Source: an uncultured Collinsella sp. (GTDB lineage Bacteria > Actinomycetota > Coriobacteriia > Coriobacteriales > Coriobacteriaceae). From it: 64,000 bases of DNA. The translations under genes were made by a program, and so were the position numbers. The notes beneath the pieces were generated by a model. The model did not search any database. It had not been told where the DNA came from and worked only from the letters and a program-made list of their open reading frames with translations. The stretch lies in contig CALAMG010000009.1 of assembly GCA_937925715.1 (NCBI GenBank), positions 1 to 64,000 of the forward strand, given 5' to 3'. This document shows, piece after piece, positions 42,101-50,371 of this stretch (position 1 is its first letter; the number at the start of each line of letters is the position of its first letter).

Positions 42101-42602
42101 CCAGCTCATCCATGCGCGCGTCCGAAAGATCGGAGAGCGCCGCCATGAGGCTGGGACTCGTGGGGACGGGCGCCGGAAAGGGAAAGTTGGGATTGACGGC
42201 CGGCGCTTTGGGCGCGGTGCGCGCGGGCTGTTTCGGCTGCGCCGTAAACGTGCGGACCGGCGTGCGCAGGCCCTCGACGGGCTCGGCACCGCTGGCGTCC
42301 AGGTACGCCAACGCCGTGGCGATGGCGTGCTTGCACATGCCGGGGTAGCGATAGGCAGCGGGGCAATCGCAGTCGTAGTCGATCACCTCGTGCTCGTCCA
42401 TGTCGAGCGCCACGTGCGTCTTGTACAGGTCACCGCGCGAGCCGCGCACTGCACCCTCAACCGTAACGTTTTTGGAGAAGCGCGAGCCGCTGTCCTCGAT
42501 CGACAGCACGGCGCCGTTGAGCATGAGCGAGCGGCCCTTCATAAAGGTGCCGCTCAGCGCCGCCTCTTTCCGGAGCGCCTGCACAAACGTCCCCTGCGCC
42601 AT
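39138..42602 (-). CDS. SNF2-family helicase with SWIM zinc finger
   Basis: 1154 residues. The SWIM finger near residues 77-92 has the CxC...CxH pattern (CDCPAAYRYPGMCKH). A long middle region of unknown fold follows. The SNF2 ATPase comes after it, with motif I ILADDMGLGKTLQMIAH (near residue 705), motif II VVLDEAQYIKN, FALTGTPIENRLSELWSIFDF and the C-terminal helicase half (LLFSQFTGMLDII, ISLKAGGVGLNLTAADVVIHYDPWWNVAAQDQA). Bacterial members translocate on duplex DNA or remodel nucleoprotein, and the substrate here is unknown. GGAGG is five bases before the ATG. It sits between dnaE and the superoxide reductase gene on the same strand. Confidence 0.93.
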   Translation of the reverse strand: MAQGTFVQALRKEAALSGTFMKGRSLMLNGAVLSIEDSGSRFSKNVTVEGAVRGSRGDLYKTHVALDMDEHEVIDYDCDCPAAYRYPGMCKHAIATALAYLDASGAEPVEGLRTPVRTFTAQPKQPARTAPKAPAVNPNFPFPAPVPTSPSLMAALSDLSDARMDELASMRRKLASSVDPDAPKAVLEPSLVPYYNPLFADRFSWALELRIRCGSVSYVVKDIDGMADAYVRGGTFSYGKKLTFVHTPEAFEDVSTKLLNLVVTTVAYLDDITSSRSASYDFARSGFVAERQLPLSEHSIVYVLDLLRGQTISFEPAWSRGTTTHRTYDVAVEMPPEGEDEASAKRPPLLAAKIAPAAGGSYDLRLPADAYCFASGDVAYLVDTRRARRTDVAFAQHAAPFLSRLLPCRTPVHIAADQVGEFCRMALPILRDYTDLTAPAALDTVAPEPSFAMAIGVDDGLVTCKITVTYGDWSADLFSLGAPGSLFEEQRPGVPPRDEVAEFRVMDTAALYFDFYEGGLAFEERDDESLFCLLTEGLSALSELGEVMLSDRLRQVSVRPAPKLSVRATVKSNLLDVELGASGLSAADLAIYLDSYKRHQTFARLTSGDIIRLDEGARAAFGLAEDLGVDAVDLLDGVSLPASSTLFVDSMLARTPALEADRDAAFRRTVERLDTLGKMDFTVPASLKATLRGYQVDGYQWLGSLEHLGLGGILADDMGLGKTLQMIAHVLARVEAGDIKPTLVVCPASLVYNWTAELERFAPSLDVCAIVGAKAQRRVQIAGVAEHNVVVTSYDLMRRDIDEYVEQNFARVVLDEAQYIKNPLTQVARAAKRLPAGVRFALTGTPIENRLSELWSIFDFLMPGLLGTRESFAKRFESPVEHSEGDSAARLQALVSPFVLRRVKEDVVADLPEKIEDTVVAQLAGEQRKLYLANQDRIAQQVQHREASEFKKDKLKVLAELTKLRQICCDPRLHYEDYKAGSAKLDTCMELVHGALDGGHRILLFSQFTGMLDIIGKRLAKEDIAFLKLTGASSKESRAKMVAQFQAGEVPVFLISLKAGGVGLNLTAADVVIHYDPWWNVAAQDQATDRAHRIGQQHTVTVYKLIAKDTIEERIMQMQESKRDLVNSVLGGDGISSALFTREDVLALLGGDGR

Positions 42603-42622
42603 CACTTCCTCCAATCCACACA

Positions 42623-42749
42623 GGGTAGCTAATTTGGGACGGGGCTATTTTAGCTACCCCCATATGTCAGTTGAGATGCATTCCGACCCCGACTCATTCG
42701 CCGTCAGCCAAAGGGTAGCTAAAATAGCCCCGTCCCAAATTAGCTACCC
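42623..42749. repeat. Perfect 37-bp inverted repeat between the SNF2 helicase gene and dnaE
   Basis: Arm 42623-42659 (GGGTAGCTAATTTGGGACGG onwards) is the exact reverse complement of 42713-42749. Each arm also begins and ends with GGGTAGCTA/TAGCTACCC, so each is itself partly self-complementary. The spacer is 53 bases. No T-run follows, so it is not an ordinary terminator. It shares the AGCCCCGTCCC core with the hairpin at 61734. Confidence 0.9.
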
Positions 42750-42762
42750 CGGCAAAATCATT

Positions 42763-45700
42763 TTAGATAACCGTCACGCGGCCTTGGTTACCCACAATGG
42801 CCTTGGCCTCGGCCAGCAGCGGAATCGAGCGCGCGTTGACCTTGGCAGGCACCTCGGCGCGCAGCACGCGCCCGTCCACCTGCTCGATAAAGATCTCCAC
42901 GTGGTCGCCGCCCGGGTTAGCGGTGAGCACCGTGGCCAGGCGCGCCATATTGCCCTGGCTAAAGCGGCTGTTGGGCACCATGACCTCAAACACCTTGGGC
43001 TTGTTGTTCTCCTCGTTGAGCTCCAGCGGCACGATCTCCTGCGCGATGATCTGGTCGCCGCGGTCCGAGCGCTCGAGCTTGCCCTTAATGCGCACAAACG
43101 CATCGGACAGCTGTGCACCGGTCTCGGGATCGACCTCGCCGTATAGATACCCCTCGGCCTCCTTGTAGGTCTTGGGGAACACCACGACCGTGGCCTCGCC
43201 TTCCATGTCCTCGAGCTGCACAATACCCATGGGGTCGCCGTTTTTGGTCACGCGCTTGGACACGCTCGAAACCATGCCGGCCCACCACAGCGCCTTGCCC
43301 TCGGGAATCTCCTGGTTGATGGTACCGCCCGTGGGGTTTTGCACCTCGTAGCCGGTATCGATCTGCGAGAACGAGAAGTCGCGTGCCTTGGCTAGTGCAT
43401 ACTCAAACGGGCGCAGCGGGTGGTCCGAGACATAGATGCCCAGAACCTCCTTCTCCTGGCTCAGCTTAAGGTGACGGTCCCACTCCTGGCCGTCCGGATC
43501 GGGCACGCTCACCTCAAAGCCCGAGCCCTCAACGTCGCCAAACATATCGAAGAACGACGTCTGGCCACTCGCGCGATCTTTCTGGCGCTTTACCGCGGCA
43601 TCGATGATGTTCTCGGGGTTGTTCTTATCCACAAAGTGCATCATCTGACGACGCGGATACCCCGTGGAGTCGAAAGCACCTGCCTTGATGAGCGATTCGA
43701 TCACGCGACGGTTAGCCTGGCTCGAGTCCACGCGCTCGACAAAGTCGTGCAGTGTCTTAAACGGGCCGCCCGCCTCGCGCTCGGCGATAATCGCCTGCGC
43801 CACGCCAGTGCCCACGCCGCGGATGCCGGCCAGACCAAAGCGCACGCCCTCCTTGGTAGCCGTGAACTCGGTACCCGACTCGTTGACATCTGGCGACAGC
43901 ACGGGGATGCCATCATGACGACACGCCGAGACGTAGTGAACGATCTTGTCGGTCTTGCCCGTATAGGACGTCAGAACGGCCGCCATGTACTCGTGCGGAT
44001 AGTGCGCCTTGAGCCACGCCGTCTGCATAACCAGGATGGCGTAGCCGGCGGAGTGCGACTTGTTAAAGGCGTAGGACGCGAACTCGAGAACATCGTCCCA
44101 AATCTTCTGGGCGACCTCGCGCGTGTAGTTGTTCTTGATAGCGCCGTTCATCCAGTGGTCGTAGGTGGTCTCGTCCGAGCCATCCTCCCAGTGGAGCACC
44201 GTCGAGGTGAGCAGCTTGATCTTTTTCTTAGCCACGGGCTTACGGATACGCGAGTCCGATTCGCCCTTGGAGAAGCCGCACATCTCGACGGAGATGAGCA
44301 TAACCTGCTCCTGGTAGACCATGGTGCCGTAGGTTTCACCCAGGATGTCGTCCAGGCGATCGTCGTAGGAGACGGCCGGCTCCTTGCCGTTCATACGGTT
44401 GATGTAGGACGAGACCATGCCGGCGCCCAGCGGGCCCGGGCGGTATAGAGCGATCAATGCCACGACGTGCTTGTACTCGGTGGGTTTCATGTTCTTGATC
44501 GTGGCCGTCATGCCGGCGGACTCGACCTGGAAGACGCCGGCGGTGTGGCCGGAACCCATAAGCTTAAAGATCTCGGGATCGTCAAAGGGAATCTCTTCCT
44601 CTTTGATGTCGATGCCGAAGTTCTTTTTGATGTTTGCCTTGGCCTTGGAGATAACCGTCAGCGTGCGCAGGCCCAGGAAGTCCATCTTGAGCAGGCCCAT
44701 GTCGGCAACGGTATGGCCCTCGTACTGGGTAATCTCAACGCCGCCCTTGGTATCGAGCTTGGTGGGCACATGCTCGTTGACGGGGTCACGGCAGATCAGA
44801 ACGGCGCACGCGTGCACGCCCTCGCCACGGGTGAGGCCCTCGATCGAGAGCGCCGTGTCGATGATGCGACGGGCGTCGTCGTCCTTTTTATAGGCCTCGG
44901 CAAAATCGGGGTTAAACAGATCCTCTTTGCCGGGTTGCTTGTCGAGCACCTGCTTGAGCTTGACCTTGGGGTCGCTCGAGACCATCTTGGACAGGCGCTG
45001 GCCCATGTAGACCGGGTAGTCCAGGACGCGCGCGGCGTCGTTGATGGCCTGCTTGGCCTTAATGGTCGAGTAGGTGATGACGTGGGTGACCTTCTCGGGA
45101 CCGTAGAGCTGGCGAACGTGCTCCACGACCTCGAGGCGCCGCTCATCGTCGAAGTCCATATCGATATCGGGCATCTCGGTACGCTGCGGGGACAGGAACC
45201 TCTCAAACATCAGGCCGTTCTCGAGCGGGTCGAACGCGGTGATGTTCATGGCGTAGGCAACGATAGCGCCGGCGGCCGAGCCACGGCCGGGGCCGACGCC
45301 GATGCCGTTGTCCTTAGCCCATTGCACGTACTCGGCAACGATGAGGAAGTAGGCGGCAAAGCCCTTGTCGCAAATGACCTTGTATTCGTACTCAAAGCGC
45401 TCTTTGATGTTGACGCCGCCGATCTCGCGCGTGGCCCAGTCGTCACCGTAGTGCTGGCGCAAGCCCTTCTCGCACTCGCGGCGGAACTGGCTCTCGTGCG
45501 TCTCGCCGGGATCGAGCAGTGGGAAGCGCGGCAGGATGATGGAGTCCCAGTCGAGCTCCACGTAGCACTTGTCGGCGATCTCGAGCGTGTTGTCGCAGGC
45601 CTCGGGGCAATACGGGAACATCGCCCGCATCTCCTCCTCGGTCTTCATGTAAAACTCCGAGCCGGTCATACGCATGCGGTTGGGGTCGTCGACCTTGGCG

Positions 45701-46566
45701 TTCATGCCAATGCACATGATGACGTCCTGCACGGGCGCATCCTCGCGGCGCAGGTAGTGGAAGTCGTTGGTGGCGATAACCTTGACGCCCACCTGTTTGG
45801 CGATGTCGATGAGCGTACGGTCCATCTGCTCGTCGGTCAGGCCGTTGTCGGTGGTGATGCCGTGTTCCTGGATCTCGATGTAAAAGTCGCCGGGGTCGAA
45901 GGTGTCGCGGAAGGTCTCGGCCCACTTGATGGCGCCTTCCATGTCGCCGCGGTCGATGTATTTGGGGATGATGCCCGCGATGCAGGCGCTGGTGCAGATC
46001 ATGCCCTTGGCGTGGCGGCGCAGGTTGTCGAGCGTCACGCGCGGCTTGTAGTAAAAGCCTTGCACGGCGGCCTCGGAAACCGTCTGCATCAGGTTGACGT
46101 AGCCCTCCTGGTCCTTGGCCAGAAGGATCATGTGGTAGAGCTCGGGCTTGTGGTCGCGGGCGAGCGTCTCGTCCGGCGTAAAGTAGACCTCGCAGCCAAA
46201 GATGGGCTTGATGACCAGGGGCGGCTTGAGCTCGTCGATGTTGCCCTTCTCGTCCCAAATGGCCATGTCCTTCACATACTGGGCATGCTCGCGCGGGTTT
46301 TCCTCGGGATCGGGCTCCACCAGCTCGTCGCGGCGGTCCTTTTCCAAGAAGGCCTTGTCGTGGCTCCAGGTTTTGTACTCGGGCGTGTTGTGGTTGACGG
46401 CGTCGCAGGCCAGCGCCAGGTCGGGCACGCCATACATGTAGCCGTGGTCGGTAATGGCCACGGCGGGCATGCCCAGCTCTACGGCACGGTTGACCATATC
46501 CTGGATACGGGTTGCGCCGTCGAGCATGGAAAAAACAGTGTGATTGTGCAGATGGACGAATGCCAT
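42763..46566 (-). CDS. dnaE: DNA polymerase III alpha subunit (DnaE)
   Basis: Replicative polymerase catalytic subunit. 1267 residues. The N-terminal PHP domain is intact (HLHNHTVFSMLDG, AITDHGYMYG, NDFHYLRR). The palm has the catalytic PDIDMDFDDERR and the third aspartate in KMDFLGLRTL. The fingers have GPGRGSAAGAIVAYA and FNKSHSAGYA. A helix-hairpin-helix lies in AGIRGVGTGVAQAI, and an OB fold and C-terminal domain follow. The stretch that normally reads ADxLRRAMGKK reads SDSRIRKPVAKKK, followed by a HWEDGSDETTYDHW insertion. GGAGCTCATCAC precedes the ATG. Long inverted repeats flank the gene on both sides. Confidence 0.97.
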   Translation of the reverse strand: MAFVHLHNHTVFSMLDGATRIQDMVNRAVELGMPAVAITDHGYMYGVPDLALACDAVNHNTPEYKTWSHDKAFLEKDRRDELVEPDPEENPREHAQYVKDMAIWDEKGNIDELKPPLVIKPIFGCEVYFTPDETLARDHKPELYHMILLAKDQEGYVNLMQTVSEAAVQGFYYKPRVTLDNLRRHAKGMICTSACIAGIIPKYIDRGDMEGAIKWAETFRDTFDPGDFYIEIQEHGITTDNGLTDEQMDRTLIDIAKQVGVKVIATNDFHYLRREDAPVQDVIMCIGMNAKVDDPNRMRMTGSEFYMKTEEEMRAMFPYCPEACDNTLEIADKCYVELDWDSIILPRFPLLDPGETHESQFRRECEKGLRQHYGDDWATREIGGVNIKERFEYEYKVICDKGFAAYFLIVAEYVQWAKDNGIGVGPGRGSAAGAIVAYAMNITAFDPLENGLMFERFLSPQRTEMPDIDMDFDDERRLEVVEHVRQLYGPEKVTHVITYSTIKAKQAINDAARVLDYPVYMGQRLSKMVSSDPKVKLKQVLDKQPGKEDLFNPDFAEAYKKDDDARRIIDTALSIEGLTRGEGVHACAVLICRDPVNEHVPTKLDTKGGVEITQYEGHTVADMGLLKMDFLGLRTLTVISKAKANIKKNFGIDIKEEEIPFDDPEIFKLMGSGHTAGVFQVESAGMTATIKNMKPTEYKHVVALIALYRPGPLGAGMVSSYINRMNGKEPAVSYDDRLDDILGETYGTMVYQEQVMLISVEMCGFSKGESDSRIRKPVAKKKIKLLTSTVLHWEDGSDETTYDHWMNGAIKNNYTREVAQKIWDDVLEFASYAFNKSHSAGYAILVMQTAWLKAHYPHEYMAAVLTSYTGKTDKIVHYVSACRHDGIPVLSPDVNESGTEFTATKEGVRFGLAGIRGVGTGVAQAIIAEREAGGPFKTLHDFVERVDSSQANRRVIESLIKAGAFDSTGYPRRQMMHFVDKNNPENIIDAAVKRQKDRASGQTSFFDMFGDVEGSGFEVSVPDPDGQEWDRHLKLSQEKEVLGIYVSDHPLRPFEYALAKARDFSFSQIDTGYEVQNPTGGTINQEIPEGKALWWAGMVSSVSKRVTKNGDPMGIVQLEDMEGEATVVVFPKTYKEAEGYLYGEVDPETGAQLSDAFVRIKGKLERSDRGDQIIAQEIVPLELNEENNKPKVFEVMVPNSRFSQGNMARLATVLTANPGGDHVEIFIEQVDGRVLRAEVPAKVNARSIPLLAEAKAIVGNQGRVTVI

Positions 46567-46666
46567 GTGATGAGCTCCGATGCGGGTTCGTGTTCTGACT
46601 GAACGATTTTACCCCACGGCACGGACAGCACCCGAACCTAGCCAAACCAACACGGCTCCTCTTGAG

Positions 46667-46729
46667 TTGCGGTGGAATAGTTCCCGTTTGGGCCACCTGG
46701 GCCGCAATACAGGAACTATTCCACCGCAA
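46667..46729. repeat. Perfect 18-bp inverted repeat between addA and dnaE
   Basis: TTGCGGTGGAATAGTTCC (46667-46684) and its exact reverse complement (46712-46729), with a 27-base spacer. There is no T-run. Its outer 14 bases match the repeat at 57738 except for one base. Confidence 0.88.
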
Positions 46730-46741
46730 GTTATCTGAGGG

Positions 46742-49700
46742 CTAGAGGTTGTAGGTGACTACTTGAGGTTCGGCGGGTTCGACGAAGATGGTTGGATTCG
46801 CTTGCTCCACGCGAACGAACTTGACGGTCACGGCCTCAAAGCCCGCCTTGTGCAGAACATCAGCGTAGATGCGCGCCTGCAGGGCGTGCTTCTCCTGCAG
46901 CTGTTCCGGCGTCTCGTCCGGCGTGCCGCCCGTCTTGTAGTCGATGACCAGCGCGCATGACGAATCCGCCGGGTTCGTCGCCAAAGCGTCGATGGCGCCC
47001 TCGGCATAAGCACCGTAGCGAGCGATGTCCTCGTCCTCGCAGCCCAGTGAAAAGAACGGCACCTCGGCGCGAACGCACGGCCACGCGAGCAGGTCGGCAC
47101 GAACAGCCGACTTGAGCCAGCGGTCCAGGGCAACGTCGAAGCGTTCGCGCTGCTCCGGCGTCAGGCACCACAGGCGCGCCAGCGCATCGGCACGCTCAGC
47201 GGGCAGCGCATCGGCACCCATCTCGATGAGCCACTGGCAGGCGGCGTGGAAGGCCGAACCCAAGGCCATGGGATTGCCGGCGGGCTCAACGGCGGCCACG
47301 TCTGCATCCGTCATCTCGGAACCATCCAACTCCGCATCATCGCCAGCCTCGTCCATGGGCACGCGCGTCTCGGCGGCACGGTCCTCGGACTCGGCATGCA
47401 GCGCCGTGGCAATCGATGAGTAGCTGTACGAATCGCGCGCCGGATACGGGCAGGTACCCATGCGCACGCCCACCGCCTGGGGACACACGAGCTCAAACGC
47501 ATCGGGCTCGGGGTCGGCAGGACCGGGAACGGTTGAGCGCGCAGCATTATCGGCGGCATCGGCATCGCCACGAACAAGCCTGCCCTCGACATCCAGCGAA
47601 GCGTTGGCCTCAAACGCCTGCTCGCCAAACGTAAAGTCCGCCAGCGAGATGAGCTCGTAGTCGCCCGGCTTGGAGTTGTCGAACGCTAAACGGTCGCTAT
47701 CGAGCTGCGGCATGTCCAGGCTGCCGGTCGGCAGGATGCGGCGCAGCACGTCGTAGGTCAGATCCGTCTCGACATCGAAGGTCGGCGCCGTCACCTTGCC
47801 GCGGCTCACGCCGGCGTCCATCGCCAAGATCACCAGCTCGCGCGCACGCGTCATGGCAACGTAGAGCAAGCGGGCCCGCTCCTCGAGCGAAAGCTGCAGG
47901 TCGTCGTTGCGCAGGCGGGCAAATGCCTCGGCGGGAGAGCCCGTCGCACAGACGTCCTCCATGAGCTCCGGCGGCAGCCACAGCGACGTGCCCTTGCCCT
48001 TAAACGCGTGCTCAAACTGCTTTTTGACGTCGTCGCCCTTCACAAAGGTTCCGTCGGTGAGCTTAACGCCGTCGAAGCGTGCCGGCAGCGCCACGACCTG
48101 CGCTCCTCCCTCGACGCGACCCATCCGTGCCGCACCCGAGGACTTACGCACGCCAAAGCACTCGGCGACCGCCACGACCGGATATTCCAGACCCTTGGAG
48201 GCGTGAACCGTCATGATGCGCACCGCGCCGTCGCCCTCCTCGTTGAGGGCACCCGGGGCTTCCTTGCCCGCCAAGAAGCGGTCGAAGGCCAGCGCGATGG
48301 AACGCGGCGAGTTGCCGAACTCGGCCTCCGCCTCGGCCACGGCGTCGAGCGCCTTGAGCACGTTGGCGGCAATGGCCTTGCCCTCGGGACCGCGCTGTGC
48401 CAGACGCACAAACCAGCCGGAGGCGTTGACCACGTCGCGCGCGATGGCGGCGAACGAATCGCGGCCCACGCGACGAAGCGCATACCGCAGCACCTCGCGG
48501 GCGCGCGTCACGAGCGGCAGATCTTGCAGACCCGGCACGTCGAAATCACTCATGATGCCCGCGTCGATATTCCGGCGCGAGGTCTCCCCCGTCTCGCTAT
48601 CGAGCTTGGTCGCCAGCGCCAGGAACTCCTGAGCGCCGAGCGCAAACATCGGCGAGGCGAGCAGCGGCATAAGGCCCTGCGCCGTATCGGCCGGATTGGC
48701 GAGCGCACATACCAGGGCGCGCACCGTCTGCGCCTCGGCTGCTTGGGCAAAGACCGAGCCGCCCGCGATGACGCAGTCGAGCCCCTGGTCGCGGAAGGCC
48801 TGGGCGTAGACGTCGGCGTTGGTCATGCGGCCCAGTAGCAGCACCATGCCGCCCTGAGGCTGGCCGGCATCGGCAAGCGCGCGGAAGCGCTCGGCGATCG
48901 CACGGGCCTTGGCCTGTGTGCGCTCCTGCGTACTGCCGCCGGCAACAAAGAGCGCCTGACGACGCGAGGCGTCTGCCACCAGCGTATCCTTGCGGCCGTC
49001 GCTCGCCTCAAGATCCAAAAAGCCCTGCATCAGGCCGCCGTCATCGCCGTCGAAAACGCGTGCCACATAACGCAGCACCTCGTCATGGCTGCGGAAGTTG
49101 CGCACAAGTTTGACGAGTTCGCCAGCAGGTGCGTCGGCCACTACAGTCGCCTCGGGCGCGGCAGACGAGCCCACCTTGCGCTCCTGGCGACGGAACACCT
49201 CGACCTCGGCGCCGCGGAAGCGATAGATGGACTGTTGCGCATCGCCCACGGTGCACAGCGCGCGCTCCCCCGCACCCGTCAGGTAACGAATCAGATCGAC
49301 CTGCATCTGGTCGGTATCCTGAAACTCATCGATCATGACCATCTTAAAGCGGCCCTCGTACGCAGCGCGAATGGCCGGGTAATCGCGCAGAGCCTCGTAG
49401 GCCATGCGCAGCAGGTCGTTGTTGTCGAGGGCAGACTGGCCGGCCTTCAGCGCGCGATACTCGGCCTCTACAGAGCGGGCCAAGCCCACCAGCGCATCGA
49501 GCGCGGGACCACCGCAGGCCAGCGCGATATTGATAAATGCATCGGCAGCCTCGGCCTTGAGCAGCTCGACCTGCTCCTTGGGGAACGCCTTGCTCGCGCG
49601 CGGCATGGTGCACGACATCATGAGCCGCGCCGCATCGGCCATGGTCTTGCCGCTCGCCTCGAACGCATCGATGGCATCGAGTGCAACCTGCGCCTTCTCG

Positions 49701-50368
49701 GTCGCCGCCTTGCTTGCACCCAACGCCGATCGATAGGCATCGGCGAGTGCCGAGGTATCGGCCTGGCCGCGCGCCACGCGCACGTCGTCCATACCGCCCG
49801 GCAGCTGGCTCGACAGCTCCAGCAGCTCGCGCACCAGGCCCTTGATGGTGGTGCCGGCGCCAAAGGGGCCGCCCTCGCCCGCCATGGGATACCAGGCGTA
49901 GAGGGCCTTGAGCGATGCCGCGAGCTCGGGGGCGGCATCGGGCGCCGTCGCGCGGGCCAGCACATGCTCAACAGCCTGGTCCATGAGCTCGTCGGTATCG
50001 GTGAGCACCGTGAACTCGGGGTCGATGCCCAGCTCCAGCGCGTGCGCGCGCAGGATACGCGAGCACATGCCGTGAATAGTCGAAATCCACGCGTCGTCGA
50101 CGGTCAGTGCTTCCTCGTCCATGCCCTCGTCGATAAGCGCACGGCGCACGCGGTCGCGAATCTCGGCCGCCGCATCTTTGGTAAAGGTAATGGCGAGCAC
50201 CTGGTCCAGATGCTCAACGAACGGACCGGATTCGGGCGAGAGCGCATAGACGATGCGGCGCGTGAGGGTAAAGGTCTTACCCGAACCGGCGCCCGCCGAG
50301 ACAAACAGCGGGCGGTCGAGCGTTTTGACAATCTGCAGCTGTTGCGGCATCAAAGTCGAAAGATCCAT
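46742..50368 (-). CDS. addA: ATP-dependent helicase/nuclease subunit A (AddA)
   Basis: The UvrD-like motor and nuclease of the AddAB double-strand-break resection complex. 1208 residues. Motif Ia/Walker A is LFVSAGAGSGKTFTLT (near residue 24), followed by ITFTKDAAAEIRDRVR, Walker B MIDEFQDTDQMQ and VGDAQQSIYRFRGAE. Motif VI-type sequences are MTVHASKGLEYPVV and LLYVAMTRARE. The C-terminal PD-(D/E)XK nuclease core is ALVIDYKTGG followed by HALQARIYADVL. AAGGAGGG is upstream of the ATG. It begins three bases after the addB stop, so both are co-translated. Confidence 0.95.
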   Translation of the reverse strand: MDLSTLMPQQLQIVKTLDRPLFVSAGAGSGKTFTLTRRIVYALSPESGPFVEHLDQVLAITFTKDAAAEIRDRVRRALIDEGMDEEALTVDDAWISTIHGMCSRILRAHALELGIDPEFTVLTDTDELMDQAVEHVLARATAPDAAPELAASLKALYAWYPMAGEGGPFGAGTTIKGLVRELLELSSQLPGGMDDVRVARGQADTSALADAYRSALGASKAATEKAQVALDAIDAFEASGKTMADAARLMMSCTMPRASKAFPKEQVELLKAEAADAFINIALACGGPALDALVGLARSVEAEYRALKAGQSALDNNDLLRMAYEALRDYPAIRAAYEGRFKMVMIDEFQDTDQMQVDLIRYLTGAGERALCTVGDAQQSIYRFRGAEVEVFRRQERKVGSSAAPEATVVADAPAGELVKLVRNFRSHDEVLRYVARVFDGDDGGLMQGFLDLEASDGRKDTLVADASRRQALFVAGGSTQERTQAKARAIAERFRALADAGQPQGGMVLLLGRMTNADVYAQAFRDQGLDCVIAGGSVFAQAAEAQTVRALVCALANPADTAQGLMPLLASPMFALGAQEFLALATKLDSETGETSRRNIDAGIMSDFDVPGLQDLPLVTRAREVLRYALRRVGRDSFAAIARDVVNASGWFVRLAQRGPEGKAIAANVLKALDAVAEAEAEFGNSPRSIALAFDRFLAGKEAPGALNEEGDGAVRIMTVHASKGLEYPVVAVAECFGVRKSSGAARMGRVEGGAQVVALPARFDGVKLTDGTFVKGDDVKKQFEHAFKGKGTSLWLPPELMEDVCATGSPAEAFARLRNDDLQLSLEERARLLYVAMTRARELVILAMDAGVSRGKVTAPTFDVETDLTYDVLRRILPTGSLDMPQLDSDRLAFDNSKPGDYELISLADFTFGEQAFEANASLDVEGRLVRGDADAADNAARSTVPGPADPEPDAFELVCPQAVGVRMGTCPYPARDSYSYSSIATALHAESEDRAAETRVPMDEAGDDAELDGSEMTDADVAAVEPAGNPMALGSAFHAACQWLIEMGADALPAERADALARLWCLTPEQRERFDVALDRWLKSAVRADLLAWPCVRAEVPFFSLGCEDEDIARYGAYAEGAIDALATNPADSSCALVIDYKTGGTPDETPEQLQEKHALQARIYADVLHKAGFEAVTVKFVRVEQANPTIFVEPAEPQVVTYNL

Positions 50369-50371
50369 GGT

